Assembly: GCA_003008705.1 (NCBI GenBank)
Contig: PDUO01000007.1
Coordinates: forward strand, 1,109,350 to 1,173,349
Reading direction: 5' to 3'
Length of the DNA: 64,000 nucleotides
From: Pezicula radicicola
Lineage: Eukaryota > Ascomycota > Leotiomycetes > Helotiales > Dermateaceae
The position numbers and the translations under genes were made by a program. The notes under the pieces were generated by a model. That model was given only the letters and a program-made list of their open reading frames with translations, had not been told where the DNA came from and searched no databases. Positions 1 to 11,294 of this stretch are shown piece after piece; within the stretch, counting starts at the first letter, position 1; every line of letters starts with the position of its first letter.

Positions 1-2890
1 GCCTACCGGAGAAGTGAAGCGACTCAAGATCAAGTACTTTGATACTGTACCTGTGGCCACTAGTCTCTGTATTCTGAAAAGTGGATTCCTGTTTGTTGCC
101 AGCGAGTTTGGAAACCACCAATTCTATCAGTTTGAGAAGCTCGGCGATGATGACGCAGAAATCGAATTCGTTAGCGACGACTTCCCCACAGATGCAACTG
201 ACCCATATACACCCGTTTATTTCCATCCAAGACCTGCGGAAAACTTGAGTTTAGTTGAGAGTATCGACTCAATGAATCCACTAATGGATTGCAAAGTTGC
301 GAATCTTACGGAAGAGGATGCCCCACAGATCTACTCAATTTGTGGTACTGGTGCCCGAAGTACTTTCAGGACACTGAAGCATGGTTTGGAGGTTAGCGAG
401 ATTGTAGAGTCAGAACTGCCCGGTGTGCCATCAGCTGTTTGGACTACCAAGCTGACTCGAGGGGATACTTATGATGCCTACATCATCCTTTCGTTTTCGA
501 ACGGCACACTTGTTCTCAGTATTGGCGAGACTGTTGAAGAAGTTACTGACACCGGGTTCTTGTCCTCCGCGCCCACACTAGCCGTGCAACAAATAGGCGA
601 AGACCAACTTATCCAGGTCCATCCAAAAGGAATCAGACATATTATGGCAGATCGCCGTGTAAATGAGTGGCCTGCGCCAACGCATCGCTCTATCGTGGCC
701 GCTACTGCAAACTCACAGCAAGTAGCTATTGCACTCAGTTCAGGAGAGATTGTTTACTTCGAGATAGATTCTGATGGCTCTCTGAACGAGTACGATGAAA
801 AGAAAGAGATGAGTGGAACAGTCACTTGCCTAAGTTTGGGTGAAGTTCCGGAGGGCCGCAAACGAAGCCAATTTTTGGCAGTAGGTTGTGACGACTCAAC
901 GGTCCGAATTCTTAGTCTCGATCCGGACTCAACCCTGGAGAACAAATCTGTTCAGGCATTGACATCGCCTCCCTCAGCACTGTGCATCATGGCCATGGCA
1001 GATTCCTCATCTGGAGGGTCTACACTGTATCTTCATATTGGGTTGTTCTCTGGTGTTTATCTACGGACTGTACTGGACGAGGTCACCGGAGAGCTGTCTG
1101 ATACTCGGACTCGTTTCTTGGGCCCGAAACCCGCCAAACTCTTCCGAGTCTCTGTTCAAGGCCAAAGTGCTGTACTTGCACTGAGCTCTAGGCCTTGGCT
1201 CGGTTACTCAGATCCTGTTACGAAAGGTTTCATGCTCACTCCTTTGAATTATCCTGCTCTTGAATGGGGTTGGAATTTCAGCAGCGAGCAGTGCACCGAG
1301 GGAATGGTCGGTATTCAGGGCCAAAACTTAAGGTATGTCAAGAACACATTCCATTCCATTCCTATTACAATGATACCCTGATGATTTTCTTATCGTTAAA
1401 ACTCTTATGTCCAAGTGACCGTGAGGATTAAACATTAAAATCCAATTGTTCCTTCTGATTTTATCTTCAAATATTTCACTTTTCCAAATTGTCACAAGTC
1501 ACGATCAAATACTGACGTGAAATAGAATCTTTTCCATCGAGAAACTCACCGACAACCTCCTCCAAGAATCAATCCCTCTGACCTACACTCCTCGCCGTTT
1601 TGTCCGCCATCCCGCCCAACCTTACTTCTACACCATCGAATCCGATAATAACATTCTTTCTCCAGCAACTAAAACGAAACTACTTGAGGATCCATCAGTC
1701 GTGAATGGTGACGCTACTGTATTGCCGCCTGAAGAATTTGGCTATCCTCGTGGAAAAGGCCACTGGGCTTCTTGTATTCACGTTGTCGACCCAATCACTG
1801 AGAAAGGCGTGCTCCAACAAGTTGATCTTGAAGATAATGAGGCAGCAGTTAGCATAGCCACTGTTTCGTTCGCAAGCCAGGAAGATGAAGTTTTCTTGAT
1901 TGTTGGTACTGGGAAAGACATGGTCGTGAGCCCAAGGTCATCAACTGCTGGGTTTATCCACGTGTATCGGTTCCACGAAGACGGAAAGGAGATCGAGTTC
2001 ATTCACAAAACGAAGGTAGAAGAGCCACCGATGGCTCTGCTTGCTTTCCAAGGACGACTATTAGCAGGCATTGGCAAGAACCTACGCATCTACGACCTGG
2101 GAATGCGCCAGTTACTCCGCAAATCGCAGGCTGAAGTGGTTCCTAACTTAATTGTTGGATTACAGACTCAAGGAAGCCGTATCATTGTAAGTGATGTCCA
2201 AGAAAGCATCGTTATGGTCGTATACAAGTTCCAAGAGAACAGACTGATTCCATTTGTGGATGATACTGTGGCTCGCTGGACATCTTGCACCACCATGGTT
2301 GACTATGAGACTGTTGCTGGTGGTGATAAGTTTGGCAACCTCTGGCTTCTCCGCTGCCCGGCTAAAGCCAGCGAAGAAGCGGACGAGGAAGGATCAGGCG
2401 CTCATCTTCTCCATGAACGACAATATTTGCAAGGAGCTCCGCACAGATTGGCGCTCATGGCCCACAACTATTCGCAGGACATTCCAATGAGTATCCAGAA
2501 AACAAATCTCGTTGCAGGGGGCCGAGACTGTCTACTGTGGGGCGGATTACAAGGAACACTAGGCATCTTGATACCATTTGTCAGTCGCGAGGATGTAGAC
2601 TTTTTCCAAACTTTGGAACAACACCTAAGAACAGAAGATGCGCCACTAGCAGGCCGTGACCACCTGATCTACAGGAGCTACTATGTTCCTGTGAAAGGAA
2701 TCATTGATGGAGATTTGTGTGAAAGATATACCCTCTTGCCTACAGATAAGAAAATGATGATTGCTGGGGAGCTTGATCGGTCGGTGAGGGAGATAGAGAG
2801 GAAAATTTCCGTGAGTTTTCCCAGTAGTCCTGTTGTAAAAATCATTGCTAATGCATTTAATAGGACATACGGACAAGATCGGCGTATTGA
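1..2890 (+). CDS. RSE1: Pre-mRNA-splicing factor RSE1 (SF3b subunit 3 / SAP130), 5'-truncated by window edge
   Basis: RSE1 is the CPSF-A/DDB1-type triple beta-propeller subunit of the SF3b part of U2 snRNP, acting in branch-site recognition in the nucleus. The window opens inside the gene; the frame is already open at base 2. Exons are <1-1332, 1526-2810 and 2864-2890. The first junction gives the join [10 protein letters not shown], and the second turns what looks like a long read-through tail into the family's usual short end DIRTRSAY. Family blocks seen are [15 protein letters not shown] near the start and [21 protein letters not shown] near the end. The second intron (2811-2863, gtgagt...ttaatag with a TGCTAAT branch site) is easily missed, because reading through it stays open to 3014. 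The gene converges on the LysM gene with about 100 bp between stop codons. The identity is secure; the N-terminus lies outside the window. Confidence 0.95.
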
Positions 2891-2994
2891 TAGGAGTATG
2901 GGGCGGCTGGATATGATGTATTATACAACGGCGCTCGGGCATGGCTTTACCATGATACAAAATGGAGTTTTGTATGAACATGATATGCATCTTT

Positions 2995-3927
2995 TCATGA
3001 TCTCTGACCTGTGAATCTCCTTTTCCCGAGGTCATGGCTTCTTTTCCCTTTCCCCTTTGCACTCTCTATAGGATGTTCCTTCTCCCACTGCTCATCGTCT
3101 CTATACGCCTCAATCGCAGCATCTAGGTTGTATTCATTCTGCTTTAAGTATAACAACGCAACCTCATACTCAGATACCTTGCAAGCGACCTGCCATCTTC
3201 TTACTATCGCTTTCCGACGCTCTTCTTCCTCGCCCTCTATCGGTCGTGGACTTAAGCTTACTCCGCCTTTATAGTACTCGCCTGGTATTAAGAGTGTTCG
3301 TCTCGCGAGAAGTAGATGGTCAGCCATGATATTATTCTTACGGCGCAGCGCTTCTATTGGTACCCCATAGCGGAGGGATAAAGAGGATAGAGTATCGGTT
3401 TCGTGATTAAGGAAGTGTAGTACGTCTTCTGCAGGTTGTTCTGAAGTGCCCTTTTCCGGGGGTGGGGTATGTGGGTCATTGATGGAGGAGTATGGGGGTA
3501 GTTCGTCGTTGTAAGTCGGAGGTTCTTGTTGAATTTGTGAGGATGAGGAAGGTGGTGTATAGGATGGTGTATAAGATGGTGGATCGCGGAGTCCTTGTGG
3601 TAATGGTGAAGGTGTTGTGCTGACTTGACAGAATGGACCTGGTGGTTGCATTTACTTAGTTCTTGCTTCATAAAGTATGTGAGGTACATGACGAGGTAAG
3701 ACAAAACTTACAATATGTGGCAAATCTAGAGTTTTTCTGTTCTTTTGTTAATTTATGGATGGATGGGGAAATTGATGAGAAGTACAAACATATATACAAT
3801 TCCCACATATTACCCTTCCGCAACAATCTAATCTGCGATCTAGAGCAACGGGTTTCTCAGTCTTCTCGTCGTAGAGTGGCGATAGTTTGGAGAGGAGGGT
3901 TGCGCATGTGCAGCAGGCTTCTTCCAT
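2995..3927 (-). CDS. Zinc-finger plus LysM domain protein, intracellular (268 aa)
   Basis: Exons on the minus strand are 3927-3790, 3736-3712 (25 bp micro-exon) and 3638-2995, totalling 807 nt. The start [20 protein letters not shown], the [10 protein letters not shown] block and [15 protein letters not shown] across the junctions form a Cys-rich N-terminal zinc-binding module that a single-exon reading would lose. A proline-rich linker follows, then a LysM-like module at about residues 127-173 ([20 protein letters not shown]) and a UBA-like helical segment ([20 protein letters not shown]). No signal peptide is visible, so this is not a secreted chitin-binding effector but belongs to the conserved cytosolic fungal LysM family; its function is unknown. 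Intron 1 has a weak donor (gtttgt). The model rests on frame closure and recall of homologous N-termini. Confidence 0.82.
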
Positions 3928-5013
3928 TTTGATATTGGTGATCTGTAGTGAGAGTGAGGAGGTTTTGAGAGAATGAGATCTGTTGGTTTGAGAGAGAAGT
4001 TGTTGTGGGGTTGGATATTACTTTGGATGATTTTGTTTCATGAGGGACGATAACATCATGACGCTTATCAATTTTGCCAAGACATATTTGCATACGTCAC
4101 GTGATGGATGGCATTTGAGTGCCACGTGCAACGTGACTTCCTCCTTTCTTCAACCTGGAATCATCTACTTTTTCTGGAAAAACACGATCATAACCGTTGA
4201 TGGTTACCATCCACGCCATCTATAACTGAGATTCTAAATTGCCTTGATATCTCTAAAATCTTTCGATTCCAGGAAAGCAGCCGCATACTCTGGCAGACGT
4301 CTACCTTCAACATCGAGCATTTTCAGTCTTGCGCCTCCTTCCCAAACTCACTTCGAAGACATAAGAACAATCATGGAACTGCCGTCCTTCCCCAGCTATG
4401 TAGATAGCTCTCTTAGCATCTTACCAAGATGAAAATTATCCGTAGAATGTTGAACTAGGTTCCTGCGTACTGAGCCACAGCCTCATCTAACGCCATGGGA
4501 CTACTCTACGTATCAACAAGTTACATGAGATATTATACCTTGGAGGTGCAAAAGCTATCGAATTTTTGCTCCTAGAATGGAATATGATATGAAAGAGTTG
4601 AAAGCCGATATTCACGCTCTTCTGGATGGTCTTGGGGATTGCGGATTTGCCTCGTGTCCTTGGTCACTTCTAACCTTATCAGCCTTGACGAACGGGGATG
4701 AAAATTAAAATCTACATGGAAGCACTGTTTGTGGTCACTAAGTATGTATGCCAGCCTGAGAATAACTTCGCCGAGATGATTTATTCCTAAGTGCATGCAG
4801 CTATTCTAGAATAAGTCATGGCTTGAACTTCCTGGCTGTCGCTGTATTGGACATATCAGGGACGCAAGTGAGAGGTCTGATGGTAAACTCAAGAGAATAA
4901 TCACAACGCTCATCTTGTATTAGCTCATCTTCCTTGCGAACGTCGAGGTTACAACCACAGTCTATAAATGTCCAAGTCCAACACTACACTAAAACCCCCA
5001 GTTTGGTTCACGT
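3928..5013 (+). other. Intergenic, no supported gene
   Basis: This stretch holds the upstream region of the LysM gene (start at 3927) and the downstream region of the small orphan gene ending at 5014. Only short open frames without family resemblance or good splice context are present. I see no RNA gene or repeat. Confidence 0.5.
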
Positions 5014-5486
5014 CTACCATGTCGCAGCATCAGTGCTACCGCCGATAATCTCATACTCATCAAGGGTTTCCTCGCCTTTCCCATAGGCAACAACATCAAC
5101 GTTGTTCCACGTACCGTCACGCGGTGTCTCCTGGACAAAGCGTTCCATCGGGGTCAGCTCGCCAGTACCAGGAAAATCATTTTCGGTAACTCTGTCAGTG
5201 CCCGTAAAAGTTTCAGCGTTGGAGGGTTGCGCTTGATCTTCGATATCGGACCAAGAACGTTGGCTTGTAGGCCAATCTCGGAATACTGTACTATAGCCAT
5301 GCCGGGAATTGGCCTCGGATTGATTTTGCTACATCTTGTCAGCGACTGTCTTTCAGATCAACTCAGTGCACAGGTGGGACTTGCCTGAGTACTTGGGTCG
5401 GGCTTGGTAGAGCCAGCTGAAGACTTTCGCTTGCTATGACGGTGGCGACTCTTCCTTCCTGTGGTAGACTTCTTGGTGGGAGCCAT
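5014..5486 (-). CDS. Small orphan protein with a GC-AG intron (138 aa)
   Basis: Two exons on the minus strand, 5486-5385 and 5328-5014, total 417 nt. The intron (5384-5329, 56 bp) begins with GCAAGT after CAG and ends in TAG, the classic consensus of the rare GC-AG class; both exons are open and in phase only when joined this way. The product starts with a basic stretch (KKSTTGRKSRHRHSKRKSS), possibly a nuclear-localisation or nucleic-acid-binding segment. A polar middle follows, then an acidic end (EETLDEYEIIGG). No domain, signal peptide or membrane segment is recognised. No canonical GT donor rescues the frame. The gene is inferred from splice grammar alone, so its function is unknown. Confidence 0.6.
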
Positions 5487-5734
5487 TTCTAGACGAATTG
5501 GCAGACTTATATCGGACCTGTTGCATGCTGTGAGTGTTCTTGTCGAGACTCAGGTCTTCACATGGGAAACCCACGATTGTTCAGCAGCGATTGATAATTC
5601 GATGTTGAAGAAGATTGAATGTTTTCTCTGCAGTCTGGCTTCAATGTTTTCGACTTCATTGTGGAGGAGAGAATATGAGCTCTTATAGAGACTGTGATCA
5701 AAGCGCAGCTGTATTTCCAGGGCGAAATCAAAAG

Positions 5735-6240
5735 CACGAAATCAAAAGTACGAAATTATAACAGTAACTCAATTGTAAGGTAAAGTTTGTCAAAAGTACG
5801 AGAATACCAAAAGTAGTGATGCTTGATTAGCTGAGCATTCCCTTGACTGCCATGCGTTCATTCTGAAGGCGATATGGAAACTGTATCAAACCACAAAAGG
5901 ACTGGGAGTCGCAGGAGTCGCAGGAGTGCTGAAGTCCCAAAAGTACGAAAGTGCTAAAGCAGTAAGGTTTGAATTAGCTGGCCTTCGTTCCCGACTGCTG
6001 TGCATTCGTAGCCAGGGCCAATTCAGAAATATTAAGTCATCAATTACTACTAGGGCTATGCGATCAAAAGTACCAAAATTCCAAGAGAGAGTAGTAACGC
6101 TTGATTAGCTGCCCTCCGTCCCAACTCCCAAATCAAAAGTATTAAGTCATCGAGTACTAAGCCGTATGGGGAAGGATCAAAAGTACGAAAAGGCCAAAAG
6201 TAGTAAGGCTCGATCATCTGCCTTCAGCCTGACAACTGCC
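5735..6240. repeat. Degenerate tandem repeat array, unit about 110-126 bp
   Basis: At least four copies start near 5790, 5938, 6063 and 6175, with a partial copy near 5740. Each begins with (A)TCAAAAGTACGAAA. About 20-25 bp later comes AGTAGTAAYGCTTGATTAGCTG, then a CCTYCGTCCC-like block. Two copies end with AAATATTAAGTCATC followed by AGTACTA. Copies differ by substitutions and small indels, so this is an old array. There is no open frame across it. It lies between the GC-AG orphan gene and the Clr5-TPR gene. Confidence 0.7.
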
Positions 6241-6822
6241 CTGTTATGCATGCTGATGGGGCATGGTACAAGGCAGAACTTGAACTGACCACGAATTTCG
6301 TTCGTGCCTTGTATGAAGTGTTCAAAGCGCCATGATATGAGAGGCCAGCAAAAGTACTGTTTTAGAATTATACCAATCGCGAACTTGTTTCCCTGCAAGT
6401 TATGTGGTGCCGTATGAATTGTTCAAGGCATGGTGAGCAATAGCAAATTGACATCTGCCTACTTGGTAGCCCAAAGGCAGCTGGCAGATCCAATATGCTC
6501 CCCGGTTGTGGTGCATACTCGGAGCAGCTGCCAGATCATATCATGGCCCCCTGTTGTGGCTTTTTTTTTTGGTTTTGAAAACAGTACTTTTGTTTAGCGA
6601 TATCTGAGTGGTCGGTACTGCGTAAGGTGGTGTGCATGTCTGTAAGCTAGGGTCGCAGTTTCCATCTGTGGTACAAACGAGGCTGCGCAGTGCCCAAGCC
6701 TTATTTGACCTACTCTTCCTCGCTTTGAAAGCATGCTCCTTTTCTCAACCATCTACACAGCTTATTTCCATCATATTGATTCTCCCCAGTGTGGTTCAAG
6801 CCACAGCTTTCTCATCTCAGAC
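6241..6822. other. Intergenic upstream region of the Clr5-TPR gene
   Basis: No supported gene is present. The stretch contains a T9 run near 6561 and inverted traces of the AAAAGTAC word (CAAAAGTACTG near 6349, CAGTACTTTTG near 6583). Together with the repeat array it presumably carries the promoter of the downstream gene. Confidence 0.45.
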
Positions 6823-9036
6823 ATGGACGTGCAAGCCTCATTCACAGCGAACCCAGCAGCCAGGCCAACTCGCCGATATACAAAGGCTGAGTGGGAGTCT
6901 ATGAAGCCAATTATTGAACGAATGCATGCCATAGAAGGGGCCACAATCAAACATACCGTGGAAGTTATTGAACAGGAGAAAGGCTTCGCGGTTAGGTAAG
7001 GCAGTTATCCTCCTGTCAATCTGGATTCCCGCGCACTAACAGATGACATAGTGAGAAACAGGTGAAGGACAAGAAAAGCAAATGGGGACTCTTCACAAAT
7101 ATCAGGAAGGATGAAATGAAGCGGGTCCATCGTATTGAACGACGTCGAGCAGACAGTGGAAAAGGTTCAAGCTTCCGAGTAAGAGACAAGCCTATGGATA
7201 TGAAGAAGCTGCAACGATGGAGGCAAAGACAAGAACAGTCAGACGGCATGATGCTTGATAACTTGCTATTGTCTTCACGTATGACCCTTGTTCATCGTCC
7301 TTCCTCTAAAATATTAACTAACCAATAAATTGGATTGTCCAGCGGAAACTGCAGAGATGAGTGTCTTAAGTGTCAATACTCCTTCTGAGCACGATAGTCC
7401 TAAACCAGCTTCTCAGCAAATGCCGCCAAGCCCAGCCAGATCACAGCTCATTGTCTCTGAAACTACAAGGTACCTAACAGAGAGTCCTGGTCTTGCAGCC
7501 TTTGAAGCCTTCGGACATTCGTATCTTCGGGAAGACTTCAGCACATATACTGCTGCCTCACCAGCTATCAACGCTTCCGAAAGAATCATTGAGATATTGG
7601 ACGATGAAATCGATGTCCAAGATGCCTATGGCACAGAACAATGTTGCTCTTCCTATGAGCTTACAGAGGGTTTTGCTGTCCCAGGAGTTAATGAGATCAG
7701 TTCCCCTGCTATGTTCAGATCTCCATCCATGGACTCCCAGCGAAACTATGTGCGATCAAGCTTGTCGGGATTCTCTTGGAACCTGGCCTTTGATCTCGAT
7801 AGCCTTTTAGATACGATCCCGTCGATATCCTTTTCTGGGACTGGAAGTGCTTTTCATCGATCCATTATTCAACCTGAGCCTTCAAGAAGTCGGTACGGAA
7901 AGGAAGAAGAGCTTGAGTTGTGGGCGGAGCTAGAATGGCTTCATAAGAGCTCTCATCCAGATTGGTCAACAATTATTTACACACTCAAATCTCTCTTCTA
8001 CGTATTTATGGATCAAGGAAGATTCCACGCAGCTGCAGCGATTGGGAAAATGCGATTTGCAGTATCTCGAATACGTGAAAGGGAAGATTCTGGCAACGCT
8101 CTTGATAGCCTTAGTCTGACATTAAGCGCTCTTAGAATGATAGGAAGTTCTGCTGCAGCTGATCTTTCTGAAATCATGTACAAAAGAGCATCAAGAGTAT
8201 TGCCTGTGGCCGATAAGAAGTTGTTGTGGATCCGCTATAGACATGCAAATTTTATGAAGGATTTGTCTAATTTTGCTGAAGCGGAGTCAATATTGCGTCA
8301 AAATATGGGAAATCTACTTCCTGATGATATCATGCTCGCTTCCCGTGAGGCATTAGCAGACATGCTTGATACGCAAGGAAAGCACGAAGAGAGTGAAAGC
8401 ATTCTTCGTCAGGCAGTGGCGTTTAAAACCTTGTTAAAGGGGTATACTCATTTCAGTACACTGCAAAGTAGAGGATATTTAGTAGAATGTCTAATTTCAC
8501 AAAAGAAGCTGCTCGAAGCGGAAGAGATGGCTAGAGACTTGTTCGCGGCATGGTGTGGTTTAGTGGGACCAGATAATGATGAAAGTACCAGAATACAATA
8601 CACTCTAGCGAGGGTTCTATATTATCAGCGCAGGTATGGTGAATGCGAGTCTGCAATAAGAGAGGTAATTGAAAAGGAAATCAAAATCTTTGGGCATCGA
8701 AACAAAAGTACTTTGGCTAGCAAACTTGTGTTATTTATGGCTTGGATTCTCCAAGAAAAGTATGAGGAAGCTGAAGAGCTTGGCCAGGACTTGTTAATTG
8801 TTTACCCGGAGGTTCTTGGTGTAAATCACTTAGATTGTTGCTATTTCCTAAGAGATTTTGGATGGATGCGGGAGAAGCAGGGTCGCTTAGAAGAAGCGCT
8901 GTCGTTGTATGAGACGGCGTTGGGAGGATACTTGCGAAGCCTGGGACGAGACCACGAGGATACAGTGTGGCTTTTAGAATCCTGTGATATAGTTTATAAG
9001 GAGATGAGGGAGGAAGCTGGAGAATTCGGACCTTGA
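6823..9036 (+). CDS. Clr5-domain protein with C-terminal TPR repeats (697 aa)
   Basis: Exons are 6823-6995, 7052-7278 and 7343-9036 (2094 nt); introns have gtaagg...atag and gtatga...ccag with CTAAC branch sites. Residues about 17-80 form a Clr5 domain: RRYTKAEWESMKPIIERM, then after the splice KWGLFTNIRKDEM. The C-terminal half carries helical pairs of the TPR/kinesin-light-chain type, for example NFAEAESILRQNMGNLLPDD, KYEEAEELGQDLL and GRLEEALSLYETALG. Clr5-TPR proteins are an expanded, poorly characterised family in filamentous fungi; Clr5 itself acts in silencing in fission yeast. An in-frame ATG at 6733 would add 30 residues. The gene borders an AT-rich RIP-like tract, a typical accessory setting. 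Confidence 0.85.
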
Positions 9037-10640
9037 CCTTTGGATGAAACAATGTTTTAATTTAGGAGCTGTTAATATATTACTCTTATCCTCTCCTTAT
9101 ATAGTCTATTCGTATATCTCTTCTTTATTAGGTAAATGCAATTATCTTAAACTTAACTTTATCTTATAGATCTAATTGTATATATACCTTTGTTAAGATA
9201 GAAGAGGCTTCTATTTAGAGAGAGAATAGTTATTATTTAAGAGAAGCTTAAAAGGTTACTAAAAGCAACCTAGTTATAAGAGAGTAATACTAAATACCTT
9301 AAAGCTACTATACTATATAAACTAAAAAGGTCTATCTACAACTATTGATCTACCTTCTCTTCTTCTTATAAATAAACCATCTTATTACTCTCCTTCTTCT
9401 CCTTTATAAGAAGCCTTCTTTCTCTTCTTCTCTGCCTTACCTTAACTTAACTCATCCTTCTAAACCCTATCTAATAACCTATCCCTTTGTCCGTCTCCTA
9501 CCACTTTGCTCAAGGATTTAGCACCCCCTCAATCAAGCCAGCGGGTGATCTTTAAGCTCGAACCAGTAGAACTACTTTATGTGTAAATATAAGGCAATTC
9601 TATGTTATATAAGGGTTCAGCAGTAGAGAGGCGAGCCTCGCTTAGTGCACGTCCTATTAGTCTAAGCCCGTAGTAGGAGACAAACAAAGGGATAATTCTA
9701 ATTACTTCTTACCCTCTAAATAATCCACTAATCTTCTAGTATAATAACTAGTTTATATATTAAATATCTATTATATAAGTTATATTCTTAGTATTTTAAT
9801 AGATTTACTCTAATTTTAAATTTAATAAAGGAAAGCCTCTTCTTTATAGTTTTAAGCATATATATTTTTTTAAGGAAGGAGTTCTTTAAGTTAAGATTAA
9901 ATTAGAGATAAAGTAAAATAGTTTCTAGGATTTAAGGGACTTAATCTATTTATAGGATATTTTATTAGGTGGAAAGATTAGATTAAAGTAATTAAGTTAA
10001 GTAAGTAATAGTGTCTACAGCTTAAAGAGCTACTCTTCTATAGCTATTTAGCTAATTTCAACTTTGTTAAAGAGCCTTAATTTCTAAGCTCGCAAAATAA
10101 CTCCTGCGTTCCTTAAGCAGCCTGCTCTCTATGCAGCAACTACTGCCAATCCAACCCACTTGAATTCCACCCCTAATCAACTACAAAACCAAAACTACGT
10201 CCCGCGTTCAGGACAATTCTATCATTCTTACATTTGCCACCTCAAATCCTTCTACCAAATAATCAATCCCTAATCCTTAACCACAAATCTAACCTATCAA
10301 GAACCCTCAAATCTCCAACCTCTAAGCAACATCCACTTCAAATCTCACCCCCCTACACTCCTCCAACTTTCCCCAAAGAAAGTCCCTAGTCCCTTCTACC
10401 CACAAACTCCACTCCTCACCTTACTCTCAAATGGAACCACCCCCCCAAAACCTCCCGCACAAGATAAATTACAATAAGCGATATATTTTCTATAGTACAC
10501 TCTACAAGTATAACCAGTAATAGGAACACGTACATATTTAAGCTAACTAATTTATCAAGACACGGAGGCACTAAAACGTAGATTTCAAGTTATAAAACTT
10601 ACAGGCTTCTCTAGAAACTAGGGGTGAGGTGAGGTGTGTT
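9037..10640. other. AT-rich gene-free tract, probable decayed repeat DNA
   Basis: From about 9050 the sequence shifts to TA-rich text full of TTAT/TATA/CTTCT words with stops in every frame. It returns toward normal composition after about 10100, where a C-rich pyrimidine stretch (10330-10450) follows. The composition is like the RIP-type island at the right end of the window but milder. No protein relic is recognisable. The only defined structure is the inverted-repeat element at 9482-9692. Confidence 0.6.
9482..9692. mobile_element. 211-bp TA-flanked inverted-repeat element (MITE-like)
   Basis: The left end TCCCTTTGTCCGTCTCCTAC is matched by the reverse complement of the right end, TCCCTTTGTTTGTCTCCTAC. 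Over about 23 bp there are only three differences, all C to T. TA dinucleotides (9480-9481 and 9693-9694) abut both ends, as expected for a Tc1/mariner or pogo/Fot1-type insertion. The interior has no coding capacity. The C/T-only differences fit RIP of one arm. Confidence 0.6.
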
Positions 10641-11294
10641 GAACAGTGAGGTGAAGGGTGGTTAGACGTAGTCATGTGACTGTCCCCCCTTTATCTTGGA
10701 ATAGGCGAATTTCGGTACCTATTGCTTTCTATGTACGGAATACAATGCCAAGTTTGCCTTGGATGTTGCAACTTGTAATTATTCACCACCTAGTAGATAC
10801 TAACATGCAAAATCTTACGTATCAAATTTGTTCAACTTGACTTGTTCAACGATTTAGCTTCCTCATCTTACCTTGTCATCTATCTCCCTTCCAGAAAGCT
10901 AGGGTAGTACATCTCCCAACACAAGAAATGAGAAGCAGAAATCCGACTAACAGTCATTGCATTCATTGAAGTAGCTAAAATCATCTTCATAGCTATTTCG
11001 AGCCAACGGGCACAATTGATCGTTACATACACAGTAAGTCAGTCGCAGAGGACGCCACTTACCCACACAAAAAGGACTTACAACGAAGGGAATCTCGCTT
11101 TGTACAACATATATATCCACATAACTCCACGCAAAACACCGACCGCCCACCTACCCGCCTACCCAACCAGCAGAACAAATAAAGAGACTCATAGACATTG
11201 ATCGTCAACGCATCAGTCACCAAGTTGACTTGGATATCTCAAACATAGATCCACCAACGCCACCACCTTGACTACGCCAGGAGAGCATTTTCAT
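10641..11294. other. Intergenic, 3' side of the Hos4-like gene
   Basis: No supported coding region. It contains a GGTGAGGTGAGGTGTG stretch near 10622-10640 and otherwise ordinary composition. It probably holds the 3' UTR of the gene ending at 11295. Confidence 0.4.

Noticed and set aside
2811..3014. Read-through extension of RSE1 beyond residue VREIERKIS to a stop at 3014
   Set aside because: A 53-bp intron with good borders restores the conserved C-terminus DIRTRSAY; the extension has no family resemblance.
9540..9600. tRNA-like stretch (AAGCTCGAACCAGTAG) inside the 9.5-kb element
   Set aside because: No acceptor stem or anticodon arm can be formed around it.
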